This document shows, piece after piece, positions 1-8,979 of a stretch of DNA of 64,000 nucleotides. Position numbers and translations under genes: made by a program. The notes beneath the pieces were generated by a model. That model did not search any database and was not told the DNA's origin. It was given only the letters and a program-made list of their open reading frames with translations. This DNA comes from an uncultured Clostridia bacterium (lineage in GTDB: Bacteria > Bacillota > Clostridia > Christensenellales > Borkfalkiaceae). The stretch spans positions 124,001 to 188,000 of the forward strand of contig CAKVPH010000001.1 of NCBI GenBank assembly GCA_934796775.1. Direction: 5' to 3'. The first letter of the stretch is position 1. Each line of letters opens with the position of its first letter.

Positions 1-141
1 TAAAAAATCCGCTTCCGAAAGGGAATTTGCAGGCTTTTCAGCAATAATACTCTCCTTTGTTTCATCCAAAACGGCAAACCCGGAACAAATATTCAAAATT
101 TTATCGTATTCGAGTGCGTGAAGTACTTTATCTGATATCAT
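1..141 (-). CDS. mutS2: Endonuclease MutS2, N-terminal 47 residues (runs off window)
   Basis: Only the first 47 codons are inside the window; the gene continues to the left. The start MISDKVLHALEYDKIL and the following helix match the usual N-terminus of MutS2, a MutS-like ATPase with a Smr nuclease domain. It is linked to suppression of homologous recombination and, in Bacillus, to splitting collided ribosomes. The ATG shares its A with the TAA of the U32 gene upstream (TAATG), so the two are probably translationally coupled. The ATPase and Smr domains are out of view, so the call rests on a short stretch plus the common clustering of these genes. Confidence 0.75.
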   Translation of the reverse strand, partial: MISDKVLHALEYDKILNICSGFAVLDETKESIIAEKPANSLSEADFL

Positions 142-2396
142 TATTCAACTCCCTTGTTTAAATTACCCGACGTATACGGAATTTCAAGTTCCCACTTCTT
201 ATCGGTAAAATAAATAGCCGACAATTTTTCCTTTTCGGTTTCGGTAAGCGTTGTAAAATCGTAAATTTCACTTTTAAATCTCTTTTTGGAATACAAAAGC
301 GCGTTATTATAAATTTCAAATCTGCACGAAGAAAGTTTATACCTTCTTACCTTAAAAATGCGATTGTTTTCATCTTTCAAACTAAAAACATTCGGTCGGT
401 TACAGTCAAAGCATTTTTTCCCGAACGGACAGTAACAAAGCGACATTAACTTTATCACACCGCCTGACAAAACCCGAGCATTTGCAATTTTAAAAAGTTC
501 GCTAAGTTCTGTAACGCTAAGCTCTTTTGAAAAACATGCGTCAACCGCCCCGTCTTTTATCAAATAATCTAAAGATAACGAATTAGTTATATTAAGTTCT
601 ATTCCGCCGAAAAATTCTTTTTTCAGCCTTTTTGCCAAAAATAACACCGACGCACTTTCTGAATATAAGCCGTCAAACGGAGCCGAAACGCTTGAAACAA
701 TTTGTTCGTCATCAAACGTAAGAAACGCCGGAATATATAAATATCGTTTGCCGCCAAATCCAGCCGTAGATTTTAAAAAAGTTTTAAGCTCGTTTTCGTC
801 GTTGTAATCTGACGGGCAAAAAACGATTTTTGATATTCCGTTTGATTTTAAAAAAGATAAATTAAACGAATCGGATATTAAGGCAATTTGTCCACCATTA
901 AAATCATGCGTAACATAATTATCATCAAAATCACGCATAAAATATTGATTTATAGATGTTTTTATGTTTTTATGCTCAAATTGATAAAAGAAAGTTTTAT
1001 AAGCATTTGCCCTTAAAGCATTTATATCCTTTTTAGGCAAAAATACGTCGCCGTCCATTTCACACGATGGTGTTACTTCAAATGGATAAACGTCTGTTTT
1101 GCGAAGATTATCTTTAATTTCGGATTTCGTGAGCGGATAATTCTGAGCTTTTTGAACTAAAGCGTTACCCGTAAATTTTTGGTCGTTAATTATAATCTCG
1201 GGTAAACAACCGGCTTTTAAAATCATACGGACATTTAATTTATAAAGTCTTTTATTCAGTTTATATTTTTCAATTAAAGAACAATCTTTTGTAATCGACA
1301 ACGTACTTCCCGCAAAGGCTTTTTGCTTGAATTTAATTACAATTTTGCCGTTTTCGTTTGCAGCGGTTGCATTACCCGTTTCTTTTCCGTCGGATATGAT
1401 TTTAAAACAATCGCCCTCATGAACGTCTGTCTTTAAGTTTGACGGTATAATTTTATCTTTTGAAACAGATAACACTTTGCCTACGCTAAGACCTGCATGG
1501 TTTTGAATTTTATCCGAAATAAGAGATTTATCCTGTCCGAAAGTCAACCCTTCTGTATAACCTCCGCGGTTATAAGTCTTTAATAAATTTTCAAATTTAC
1601 GTCTGTTAAATTCACCTTTTAAAATGTCCGCATAGAAATCACACGAAGCGCAAACATATTCAAAACTTCGCATTCTACCCTCAATTTTAAAACTTTTTAC
1701 GCCTGCCGTAATTAAATCGTCAATTCTTTTATAAAGTGATAAATCTGAAAGCGACAGCGCATACCTTAAGTTATCGTTAACGCTTTTGCCTGTATACTTA
1801 TAAAGCTTTCGGCAAGGTTGACGGCATAATCCTCTGTTTCCGCTATTGCCACCTATAAACGAGCTGAAATAGCAATGCCCTGAAAAGCACGTGCAGAGCG
1901 CACCCTGAACAAAAACTTCGGTTTCTATAATTGCGGTAATTTTTTTAATCTCTTCTATCGGAGTTTCTCTTGCAAGAATTACTCTTGAAAAACCGTAAGA
2001 CAGAGCTTGCTTTGCGCCGTCCGCATTGTTTACTCCCGCTTGGGTAGAAAGATGCAGGCATATCTCGGGAAAAAGTTTTTTAAGTTTACGCCCGAGAAAA
2101 ATATCCTGAACTATGAATGCATCAACTCCCATAGCGTAAGCCTTTGATATGACGTCAAAGTAATGCGGCAATTCGCTGTTTTTAATAACCGTATTTACGG
2201 CAACATAAACTTTTACGTCAAACAGATGAGCGTATGAAAGATAGTACGGAAGTTTTTCCAAAGCAAAATTACCCGCGTTTTTCCGTGCGGAAAAGTCGGT
2301 TAAACCTAAATATATCGCATCGGCACCATAATTTATTGCCGCGTAAAAATTTTCTTCCGTCCCTACGGGCGCAAGTAACTCTGCTTTATGCTCCAT
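141..2396 (-). CDS. U32 peptidase-family protein with C-terminal collagenase-like domain
   Basis: 751 residues. It opens with ELLAPVGTEENFYAAINYGADAIYLG, typical of U32 family proteins, and carries the family signature around residues 160-196: FVQGALC, SGHC, NRGLC, QPCR. Cys168, Cys175 and Cys191, with a cysteine near residue 250, fit the iron-sulfur ligands known in this family. Related proteins (RlhA, TrhP, UbiU/V) are now seen as prephenate- or oxygen-linked hydroxylases of rRNA, tRNA or ubiquinone rather than proteases. The long C-terminal half (about 380-750) matches the long RlhA-like architecture, so modification of 23S rRNA is the best guess. An AGGTAAGAGA Shine-Dalgarno stretch precedes the ATG. 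It reads into mutS2. Confidence 0.85.
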   Translation of the reverse strand: MEHKAELLAPVGTEENFYAAINYGADAIYLGLTDFSARKNAGNFALEKLPYYLSYAHLFDVKVYVAVNTVIKNSELPHYFDVISKAYAMGVDAFIVQDIFLGRKLKKLFPEICLHLSTQAGVNNADGAKQALSYGFSRVILARETPIEEIKKITAIIETEVFVQGALCTCFSGHCYFSSFIGGNSGNRGLCRQPCRKLYKYTGKSVNDNLRYALSLSDLSLYKRIDDLITAGVKSFKIEGRMRSFEYVCASCDFYADILKGEFNRRKFENLLKTYNRGGYTEGLTFGQDKSLISDKIQNHAGLSVGKVLSVSKDKIIPSNLKTDVHEGDCFKIISDGKETGNATAANENGKIVIKFKQKAFAGSTLSITKDCSLIEKYKLNKRLYKLNVRMILKAGCLPEIIINDQKFTGNALVQKAQNYPLTKSEIKDNLRKTDVYPFEVTPSCEMDGDVFLPKKDINALRANAYKTFFYQFEHKNIKTSINQYFMRDFDDNYVTHDFNGGQIALISDSFNLSFLKSNGISKIVFCPSDYNDENELKTFLKSTAGFGGKRYLYIPAFLTFDDEQIVSSVSAPFDGLYSESASVLFLAKRLKKEFFGGIELNITNSLSLDYLIKDGAVDACFSKELSVTELSELFKIANARVLSGGVIKLMSLCYCPFGKKCFDCNRPNVFSLKDENNRIFKVRRYKLSSCRFEIYNNALLYSKKRFKSEIYDFTTLTETEKEKLSAIYFTDKKWELEIPYTSGNLNKGVE

Positions 2397-2463
2397 TCTC
2401 TTACCTGTTTACCATAGTCATTTTAAAGTAAATTTTTTAAAAATGGCTACGGTTTTAGTTATT

Positions 2464-4866
2464 TTATCTTAATTTTATTCCGTTTTCGTCTAAATGGCGA
2501 AGTATTTTTTTGATGAATGCATCAACCTCGCCTTCGCCGAAGGTTTTTTCAAGCGACGAGAATGTAAGTCTGTACGCCATACTCTTTTTGCCGTCGTCAA
2601 TTCCTTTGCCCTTATAAACGTCAAACAATTCAACGGATTGTAAGTTCTTGCCTCCGCGTTCACGAATCAGTTTTTCAATAAGAGCATTAGGCGTGTCTTC
2701 ATCACATACAAGCGCGAGATCTCTTTCAACCGACGGGAATTTCGAAATAGGAGCAAAATATACTCTCCCCGAAATCATACTGTCGATAAGGTCATAATCG
2801 AGTTCCGCAACGTAAACACGCTTATCTATGCCGAGTTTTTCATAAAGAGAGGGATGTAGTTCACCTAATACACCCAACCGCTTGCCGTCGCAAACAATTT
2901 CCGCGCTCTTTCCGTCATGCATATAAGGAAGCGTAACTTTTGCATATTCATAGGGCTTGCCGAAATGTAAAACGTCCAAAAGCGAATCTATAGTTCCTTT
3001 TAAAGTAAAGAAATCTTCGTTATCGCCAAAAGCCGCAATAGCTATTCTTGCGTTTTCGGCAGGAAGTTCGGTAAGCGGCAATGAATGCGGTAAATAAACC
3101 TTAGCATACTCAAACAATCTGCCTTCAAGGTTTTTCTTGTTTAAGTTACGATTTACTGTTGCAACGATCGACGGAATAAGCGTAGTCCTCATAACGCTCA
3201 TATCTTCGCTTAAAGGATTTAAAATTTTAATATGCATATTTTCGGGTGCGTCTTTGTTAAGCCCGAAATTAGCATAATCGCTTTCAGAAACAAAGGAATA
3301 AGTTAAGATTTCGTTATACCCCATATAGACGAGTGCATTTTTTACTTTATCTTCGCGAAGTTGTCTGGGCGTTTTTCCGCCGTTTGTAACGGACGCACAT
3401 TCAAGCATTCTGCCTTTAACGTGTTCATATCCGTATGATCTTATAATTTCTTCTGAAAGATCGGCAAAACCTTCGATATCGTTTCTGTAAAGCGGCACAA
3501 TAACTTTAAAAGTATCGTCGTCGAGTTGTTTTACGTCAAATTCAAGGCGCTTTAAAATGTTAATTTGTTCGTCTTTAGGAACGTTTATTCCAAGAATTTT
3601 ATCGATCGACGAAAATTTTGCCGTTAATTCGAGCGGCGTCATATCGTCGTTTAAAACGTCTATTCTCTTGCATGCAACAGTCCCGGCATTAAGCTCGTTG
3701 ATTAAATGCAAAGCACGATTCATAGCTTTTTCCACAGTGTATGAATCAACGCCCTTTTCAAACCGAGCAGACGAATCCGAATGCTGCCCTAACGCCTTGG
3801 AAGTTTTTCTTACGCTGTCACGTTTAAAGCGAGCGCATTCAAATACTAAATTTAAAGTATAATCGTCAATTCCGCTTTCCTTTCCACCCATAATACCGGC
3901 TAAGGCAACAGGTCTTTCTCCGTCGCATATAACAAGATTATCAGGATTTAAATCAAACGTTTTATCGTCTAAAGTAGTAATTTTTTCGCCTTTTTCAGCA
4001 TTACGGACCACAATTTTTTTATCGAGTAATTTATCGTAATCAAAAGCATGCATGGGCTGCCCCATTTCAAGCAAAACATAGTTTGTGATATCTACGATAT
4101 TATTTATAGCGCGAAGCCCCATAAGCGCAAGTCTGCGTTGCATCCACTTTGGTGAAGGTCTTATCGTAAGATCTTTGACGTATTGCGCAATGTATCTCGG
4201 ACAAAGCGTAGTATTTTTTACTTCAACCAAAACGGGAGCTTGTTCATCTTCGTTTTCGACTACATAATCGAATGCGGGATATTTAAGTTCGCGTTTGAGC
4301 ATTGCGGCAATTTCTCTTGCCAAGCCTAAAATACTTTGGCAGTCAGGTCTGTTTGCCGTAATAGAAACGTCAAACACGGTATCGCGTATGTTTAAAAGTT
4401 CGCATACGTCGGCACCGACAGGAAAATCGTCCTTAAAAACAAGAACGCTATCCTCGCCCGCTCCGTCGTAATATTCATCGGTAATGCCTATTTCTGCGCC
4501 GCCGCAAAACATTCCGTCCGATTCCACACCGCGAAGCTTTCCTTTTTTAATAACCGTTCCGTCGGCTAAAACAGCGCCGTCCAGACTTACGGGGACTTTA
4601 TCGCCAACTTTTATATTTTTAGCGTTTGTAACTATTTGCAAGCAACCGTATTTACCGCAGTTAATATCGCAAACGGAAAGCTTGTCCGCATTCGGATGTT
4701 GTTCGATTGCGTTAATCTGACAAACTACGATATTTTTAACGTTTTCGTTTATCTGTATTATTTCTTCGACTTCGAAACCGCACGAAAACAAACTGTTTTT
4801 CAGTGTTTCAACGGGAACATCGTCAACTTTTACATATTCGTTAAGCCAGCTTAAAGGTAATCTCAT
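2464..4866 (-). CDS. pheT: Phenylalanine-tRNA ligase beta subunit
   Basis: 800 residues, full length for bacterial PheT. The protein begins MRLPLSWLNEYVKVDD. It then shows an EMAP-II-like tRNA-binding domain (about 40-150), the B3/B4 editing region (about 210-390; ends near GQPMHAFDYDKL), the B5 domain, the catalytic-like core, and a C-terminal FDX-ACB anticodon-binding domain (about 706-800) beginning at PISKFPSVERDLALV. With PheS it forms the alpha2-beta2 enzyme that charges tRNA-Phe and edits mischarged Tyr. It lies 12 bp downstream of pheS and shares its T-box-controlled transcript. Confidence 0.97.
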   Translation of the reverse strand: MRLPLSWLNEYVKVDDVPVETLKNSLFSCGFEVEEIIQINENVKNIVVCQINAIEQHPNADKLSVCDINCGKYGCLQIVTNAKNIKVGDKVPVSLDGAVLADGTVIKKGKLRGVESDGMFCGGAEIGITDEYYDGAGEDSVLVFKDDFPVGADVCELLNIRDTVFDVSITANRPDCQSILGLAREIAAMLKRELKYPAFDYVVENEDEQAPVLVEVKNTTLCPRYIAQYVKDLTIRPSPKWMQRRLALMGLRAINNIVDITNYVLLEMGQPMHAFDYDKLLDKKIVVRNAEKGEKITTLDDKTFDLNPDNLVICDGERPVALAGIMGGKESGIDDYTLNLVFECARFKRDSVRKTSKALGQHSDSSARFEKGVDSYTVEKAMNRALHLINELNAGTVACKRIDVLNDDMTPLELTAKFSSIDKILGINVPKDEQINILKRLEFDVKQLDDDTFKVIVPLYRNDIEGFADLSEEIIRSYGYEHVKGRMLECASVTNGGKTPRQLREDKVKNALVYMGYNEILTYSFVSESDYANFGLNKDAPENMHIKILNPLSEDMSVMRTTLIPSIVATVNRNLNKKNLEGRLFEYAKVYLPHSLPLTELPAENARIAIAAFGDNEDFFTLKGTIDSLLDVLHFGKPYEYAKVTLPYMHDGKSAEIVCDGKRLGVLGELHPSLYEKLGIDKRVYVAELDYDLIDSMISGRVYFAPISKFPSVERDLALVCDEDTPNALIEKLIRERGGKNLQSVELFDVYKGKGIDDGKKSMAYRLTFSSLEKTFGEGEVDAFIKKILRHLDENGIKLR

Positions 4867-4878
4867 GTCCTTTTCTCC

Positions 4879-5898
4879 TTATTTGAATTGTTTTAAAAAT
4901 CTTACGTCGTTATCAAAGAAATATCTGATATCGGGGATTCCGTATTTAAGCATAGCTATACGTTCCAAACCTACGCCGAACGCAAAGCCCTGATATTTAT
5001 CCGGATCAATTCCGCAACCCTCTAAAACTTTGCGGTTTACCATGCCTGCACCGAGTATTTCGATCCAACCGGTACCTTTGCAAAGATGACAACCTTTACC
5101 ATGACATTCAAAGCAAGTTACGTCAACCTCAACGCTGGGTTCGGTAAACGGGAAATATGACGGACGAAGTCTTGTATCCAAATCACTGCCGAACAGCTTT
5201 GATAAAAAGCTGTCAAGCGTGCCTTTAAGGTCACTTAAATTTATGTTTTCGTCCACTACAAGCCCTTCCATCTGATGGAACATAGGACTATGCGTCGCGT
5301 CGTCGTCTGCACGATAAACTTTACCGGGGCTTATTATTTTAAGCGGCGGTTTTTTATTGAGCATAACTCTTGCCTGACCGGCAGAGGTCTGCGTGCGGAG
5401 AAGAATATTATCGGTAATATAAAGAGAATCCTGCATATCGCGGGAAGGATGATCTTCGGGAATATTCAAAAGTCTGAAATTGTATTCGTCAAGTTCGATT
5501 TCAGGTCCTTCATAAATTTCAAACCCCATACCCGTAAAAGCTTCTATAAGTTCGTTTCTTACAAGGTTTATGGGATGAAGTGAACCTATTTGTTGTTTTT
5601 TGCCGGGGAGCGTTACGTCAACTGCTTCGGCTTTTAACGCCTTTTCAAGTTCGGCTTTTTTACGTTCCGCTTCTTTTTCGGCAATCAAAGCTTCGATTTT
5701 CTGTCTTAAATCGTTGACGAGCTGTCCTACTTTCGGTCTTTCTTCGGGCGCAACGTCGCGCATGCCCTTTAAAAGTTCGGTTACGGAGCCGCTTTTACCA
5801 AGGTATTTAACCCTGATTTCGTCAAGCGATTTGCGATCCGAAACAACTTTTAAAGATTCGGTCGCGCTTTTTAAAAGTTCGCTGATTTTTTCTTTCAT
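4879..5898 (-). CDS. pheS: Phenylalanine-tRNA ligase alpha subunit
   Basis: 339 residues, the normal PheS length. An N-terminal coiled coil (about 1-95) is followed by the class II synthetase core. HPSRDMQD and RTQTSAGQARVM mark motif 2 and its surroundings, and GFAFGVGLERIAMLKYGIPD near the C-terminus is motif 3. It binds Phe and ATP and forms Phe-adenylate. The start ATG follows GAGGAAATAT, a good ribosome binding site. The gene is first in a pheS-pheT operon behind a T-box leader and a consensus sigma-A promoter, so expression should rise when uncharged tRNA-Phe accumulates. Confidence 0.97.
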   Translation of the reverse strand: MKEKISELLKSATESLKVVSDRKSLDEIRVKYLGKSGSVTELLKGMRDVAPEERPKVGQLVNDLRQKIEALIAEKEAERKKAELEKALKAEAVDVTLPGKKQQIGSLHPINLVRNELIEAFTGMGFEIYEGPEIELDEYNFRLLNIPEDHPSRDMQDSLYITDNILLRTQTSAGQARVMLNKKPPLKIISPGKVYRADDDATHSPMFHQMEGLVVDENINLSDLKGTLDSFLSKLFGSDLDTRLRPSYFPFTEPSVEVDVTCFECHGKGCHLCKGTGWIEILGAGMVNRKVLEGCGIDPDKYQGFAFGVGLERIAMLKYGIPDIRYFFDNDVRFLKQFK

Positions 5899-5949
5899 AT
5901 ATTTCCTCGCTCGGTAAATTATTACCTGTTAATTGTTCAAAAATTCGGG

Positions 5950-6190
5950 CAATAAAAAACGCCCTGATTTAAACAGGGCGAAATTACTCGCTGTACCACC
6001 TATTTTTCGCTTTTTTAAAGCCTCGTTCAACGCTCTCACGCGGCATCACGGCGCGGTCTACTGGTATTTCTTCGCGCGGTTCGGGAGCGAAAAACGCAAA
6101 ACTTAACGTAAAGCTCTTTCAGCAAACGAGCTTCTCTCTGTAACGCCTATATTAAATGCGCCCTCTCCGTCATAACCTTTATTATTTATT
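5950..6190 (-). promoter_or_regulatory. T-box riboswitch (Phe) in front of pheST
   Basis: Read on the minus strand, this 240-nt leader has the AGAGAG element of stem I, a TTC triplet at 6089-6091 on the 3' side of stem I where the specifier codon should sit, and the diagnostic T-box sequence AGGTGGTACAGCGA at 5988-6001. It ends in a GCCCTG/CAGGGC terminator with a T run. TTC pairs with the GAA anticodon of tRNA-Phe, in agreement with the pheS gene 52 bp downstream. Uncharged tRNA-Phe should stabilise the antiterminator and allow read-through. Together with the promoter this explains the whole 336-bp gap between yunB and pheS. Confidence 0.93.
5951..5979 (-). terminator. Intrinsic terminator of the pheS T-box
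   Basis: Inverted repeat GCCCTG-N7-CAGGGC followed on the minus strand by GTTTTTTATT. It lies directly 3' of the T-box sequence and is the default OFF structure when tRNA-Phe is charged. Confidence 0.9.
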
Positions 6191-6196
6191 AGATTT

Positions 6197-6225
6197 ATTA
6201 TATATAATAAACTTGTAAATGTCAA
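6197..6225 (-). promoter_or_regulatory. Consensus sigma-A promoter of pheST
   Basis: TTGACA (6220-6225), 17-bp spacer, TATAAT (6197-6202) on the minus strand. Both hexamers are perfect. The predicted start near 6190 coincides with the 5' end of the T-box leader. The promoter begins just downstream of the yunB stop codon. Confidence 0.88.
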
Positions 6226-6234
6226 ACGATTTTT

Positions 6235-6882
6235 TTAATCTTTTGTTGTTTTTGCCGTAACTACTTCACGCGAAAGGTAAACTTCGGGCACTTTTCCCAC
6301 TATAACGTTATCATAAACCAACGCTTCTATAAGTCCGTTATAATTTTTCTTTTCAAAAATAGAATAAATCGTTATATCACAATTTATTACAAGCGATAAA
6401 GTCATTCTCGTCTGATTTATTCCGGCGCTCATAAATTCCCTTACAAAAGCACATTGAACCGATAATACGGTTACAAGCTTTATATTAACGTCAGGTCCAA
6501 AACCCGAAAGAAGTTTTATGCCCGAAAAAACACCTGCCGGAACAAAATATCCGTCTAATATAAGATTGTTTAAACATTCATAACAGTTATCGGCCAAAAA
6601 CACGGATATTTCATTTAATTTTTGCGAATCGGTAGAAACCAAGACCACATTTCCGTCCGAACCGTATTTTAAAGAACATATCGAAGAAAAATCATACTTT
6701 TTAGTACAATTATTTATTGTTGCATATGCACAATTTGAAACGGAAGCATTAAAATAAACTCCGCCAGCATCTAAAATAAGTTTTGATGCCGCATAATAAA
6801 GGTAAAATATCAGAATACATAAAGCTATACAAAATATTTTTAGTTTAGTTTTTTTTCTTTTCACATAACCATTATATGCCAA
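6235..6882 (-). CDS. yunB: Sporulation protein YunB family
   Basis: Up to 215 residues: a basic N-terminus, one membrane segment (about 14-33) and an extracytoplasmic domain. The stretch around residues 115-165 (PAGVFSGIKLLSGFGPDVNIKL, then SAGINQTRMTLSLVI) and the late VIVGKVPEVYL match the YunB family, which is needed for efficient sporulation and made in the mother cell in Bacillus. The start is uncertain. The longest frame uses TTG at 6882 without a visible ribosome binding site, and a GTG at 6864 is the alternative. It follows spoVAE by 45 bp and may be co-transcribed with the spoVA genes. Confidence 0.8.
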   Translation of the reverse strand: MAYNGYVKRKKTKLKIFCIALCILIFYLYYAASKLILDAGGVYFNASVSNCAYATINNCTKKYDFSSICSLKYGSDGNVVLVSTDSQKLNEISVFLADNCYECLNNLILDGYFVPAGVFSGIKLLSGFGPDVNIKLVTVLSVQCAFVREFMSAGINQTRMTLSLVINCDITIYSIFEKKNYNGLIEALVYDNVIVGKVPEVYLSREVVTAKTTKD

Positions 6883-6927
6883 ATTTTTTACATTGATTAT
6901 CAGATAATCTATTAATCCTGAAATGCT

Positions 6928-7299
6928 TTAGTTCATTTTAGATCTCGGTCTGAATATCAGCGCATTTATAAAACTGAACACAACGGCAGCCGATATTCCT
7001 GCGCTTGCCGCCTTCATTCCGCCCGTTAACGCACCGAATAAACCTTCTTTAGCCCCTTTTATCGCTCCGTTTGCAAGCAGATAGCCGAACCCCGAAATGG
7101 GTACCGTTGCCCCGCTTTCTCCGAATTTTACCAGATATTCATAAATTCCGAGAGCTTGGAGCAATAGGCCGCCGAGCATAAAATATACGAGTATTTTTCC
7201 CGCTGTAATTTTTGTGTAATTTATAAATAGTTGAGCAAGCGTGCATATTGCGCCGCCTGTTAAAAACGCTCTCAGATAGGTTAAAATTATATCGTTCAT
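6928..7299 (-). CDS. spoVAE: Stage V sporulation protein AE (SpoVAEb type)
   Basis: 123 residues, hydrophobic, with three to four membrane spans. Motifs LRAFLTGGAICTLAQL, GATVPISGFGYLLANGA and the GLFGALTGGM region are those of SpoVAE/SpoVAEb. With SpoVAC and SpoVAD it forms the inner-membrane channel that moves calcium-dipicolinate into the developing spore and out during germination. AC-AD-AEb is the minimal set kept in spore-forming Clostridia, and that is what is present here. The gene is last in the spoVA run, 29 bp after spoVAD. Confidence 0.93.
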   Translation of the reverse strand: MNDIILTYLRAFLTGGAICTLAQLFINYTKITAGKILVYFMLGGLLLQALGIYEYLVKFGESGATVPISGFGYLLANGAIKGAKEGLFGALTGGMKAASAGISAAVVFSFINALIFRPRSKMN

Positions 7300-7328
7300 A
7301 TGTAAATCGGCATTGCCGATTTTATATT

Positions 7329-8318
7329 TTAAACCGATAATTCCACAAGATGTGCAATTCCGGGTATTGTATCGCCCTGCTGTGTGGACGTTGTAGATAA
7401 AAGTGCACCTGTAGTTATCAATAAGATTCTTTTATAATCTTTTAAAAGCATTTTTTTGTATATATACGAATTAAATACCACAGCAGAGCACCCTGCGCCG
7501 CTGCCGCCCTGATATTCTTTTTCGTCCAGATTATAAATAAGCTCGCCGCAATCAACGTGATTGACGTCTATATCAATTCCTTGTTTCGTTAATAATTCTT
7601 TTAAAATTCTTGAACCCAACGTACCGAGATCTCCGGTGACTATAAGATTAAAATCTTCAGGCTTTTTTCCGCTGAATGTAAAAAAATCAAAAAGCGTATC
7701 GGCGGCGGCAGGAGCCATAGCCGCACCCATATTGTTTGCGTCCGAAATGCCGTAGTCAACAACACGACCGATAACGGCACCGTCAATCGTAATGCCTGCG
7801 CCTGATAAAGAAACAACGTTTGCCCCCGCGCCGGTTACCGTCCATTGCGATTGCGCAGGCCTTGTAGTACCTTGTTCAACGGGAAATCTGTATTGACGTT
7901 CAGCCGTTGAAAAATGACTTACCGTAGCGCATACCGCACTGTTTAAGTAACCGCCGTCACATAAGGAAGCCGCTAATAACATACTTTCAGCCATTGTTGC
8001 GCATGCATTATAAACACCTAAAAATGGATAAATAAATTCGCGGGCGGAAAACGATGATGAAATTATTTGATTCAACAGATCGCCGCCGATATAAGCACCG
8101 ATTTCTTCATCGGGAATTTTACTCTTTTTTACGGCATTTTTTATTGCAAACGTAAGCATTTTTCGTTCGGCATATTCAAAAGATCTTTGATCGGCATAAT
8201 CGTCGGATAATTTTTTATCTATATAATCCGCCAGATTTCCCTTTGCTTCTTTAGGCCCGCAGACCGTATACGTCGATATTATTTTAGGTTTATTTTTAAA
8301 TTGAATATATCTGCCCAT
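7329..8318 (-). CDS. spoVAD: Stage V sporulation protein AD
   Basis: 329 residues with the thiolase-like fold of SpoVAD. Recognisable pieces are GAYIGGDLLNQIISSSFSAR, GVYNACATMAESMLLAA (the region of the former catalytic cysteine), FPVEQGTTRPAQSQWTVTGAGA and VTGDLGTLGS. SpoVAD is the peripheral subunit that binds dipicolinic acid directly. It is 3 bp downstream of spoVAC and 29 bp upstream of spoVAE, in the usual AC-AD-AE order. Length and motifs are complete and no defect is seen. Confidence 0.96.
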   Translation of the reverse strand: MGRYIQFKNKPKIISTYTVCGPKEAKGNLADYIDKKLSDDYADQRSFEYAERKMLTFAIKNAVKKSKIPDEEIGAYIGGDLLNQIISSSFSAREFIYPFLGVYNACATMAESMLLAASLCDGGYLNSAVCATVSHFSTAERQYRFPVEQGTTRPAQSQWTVTGAGANVVSLSGAGITIDGAVIGRVVDYGISDANNMGAAMAPAAADTLFDFFTFSGKKPEDFNLIVTGDLGTLGSRILKELLTKQGIDIDVNHVDCGELIYNLDEKEYQGGSGAGCSAVVFNSYIYKKMLLKDYKRILLITTGALLSTTSTQQGDTIPGIAHLVELSV

Positions 8319-8321
8319 AAA

Positions 8322-8777
8322 TTATAACCCAAAAATATAATATATCAGTCCTACAAGAACGCTTGCCGAAACACCGTAAACGATAATAGGGCCTGCAACA
8401 ACAAACATTTTTGCAGCCATTCCGTAAATATAGCCTTCTCTTGCAAATTCCATTGCGGGTGACGCTACCGAATTTGCAAAACCGGTTATAGGAACAATAG
8501 ATCCGCCTCCCGCGTGCTTTCCTATATTATCGTAAATACCTAAGCCCGTCAGCAAAACGCCGAAAAAAATTAAGACTATAGAGGTTGCCATTGCAAGCTC
8601 ATCACCCGACAATTTAAACAGATACATAAATAAGTATCTGAAAAATTGACCTATACAACATATAAATCCCCCTACTAAAAAAGCGTTTAATAAGCTTCTG
8701 GTCTCGTTTGACGCGGGAGTCATTTCGGAAACGAGTTCCAGATACTTCTTGTCACTCATAATTCTGTTATTTGTCAC
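8322..8777 (-). CDS. spoVAC: Stage V sporulation protein AC
   Basis: 151 residues and four predicted membrane spans. NAFLVGGFICCIGQF, GGGSIVPITGFANSVASPAMEF and EGYIYGMAAKMFVVAGPIIVYG are SpoVAC hallmarks. SpoVAC is thought to be the mechanosensitive pore part of the dipicolinate channel. I chose the GTG at 8777 because AAGGAGG lies 9 bases before it; the in-frame ATG at 8759 has no such site. The coding start overlaps a 36-codon upstream frame by 11 bases. A forespore-type promoter lies about 110 bp upstream. Confidence 0.94.
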   Translation of the reverse strand: MTNNRIMSDKKYLELVSEMTPASNETRSLLNAFLVGGFICCIGQFFRYLFMYLFKLSGDELAMATSIVLIFFGVLLTGLGIYDNIGKHAGGGSIVPITGFANSVASPAMEFAREGYIYGMAAKMFVVAGPIIVYGVSASVLVGLIYYIFGL

Positions 8778-8877
8778 TGTCAGATGCCTCCTTTATTGAA
8801 AAAACACCTAAAAACGATTCTTTTTCGTCGATAGTTTTCATATCCTCGAAAGGCTTTAAATTAGTTCTTTTTTTCAT
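8767..8877 (-). CDS. Possible 36-residue upstream peptide overlapping spoVAC
   Basis: ATG at 8877 opens a 36-codon frame (MKKRTNLKPFEDMKTIDEKE...) that ends inside the start of spoVAC. It is hydrophilic and I recognise no family. Against it: there is no ribosome binding site, and the predicted transcription start near 8878 falls on its ATG. The AAGGAGG used by spoVAC lies within it. It may be a leader peptide, a leaderless small protein, or just open 5' UTR. Confidence 0.3.
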   Translation of the reverse strand: MKKRTNLKPFEDMKTIDEKESFLGVFSIKEASDSDK

Positions 8878-8884
8878 CAGTATT

Positions 8885-8914
8885 TATTATGTATAACAAA
8901 ATCGGAATTTATCC
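8885..8914 (-). promoter_or_regulatory. Candidate forespore (sigma-G/sigma-F) promoter of the spoVA operon
   Basis: On the minus strand GGATA (8910-8914) is followed by an 18-bp spacer and CATAATA (8885-8891). CATAATA is a full match to the sigma-G/sigma-F -10 consensus; GGATA matches four of five positions of GHATR. In Bacillus the spoVA operon is sigma-G dependent. The site directly follows the ppa terminator. Confidence 0.6.
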
Positions 8915-8948
8915 GTAAAAAAAGCCTTAAAGACGCAAAATCTTTAAG
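8915..8948 (-). terminator. Intrinsic terminator of ppa
   Basis: CTTAAAGA (8926-8933) and TCTTTAAG (8941-8948) form an 8-bp stem, followed on the minus strand by GGCTTTTTTTA. It lies 32 bp after the ppa stop and separates ppa from the spoVA promoter. Confidence 0.8.
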
Positions 8949-8979
8949 ACTTAAAACTTTTGATATACATTTTTAAAAA

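Noticed and set aside
6862..6890. CATATAAT as a sigma-E -10 for yunB
   Set aside because: It lies on the possible start codons and has no -35 element at the right distance.
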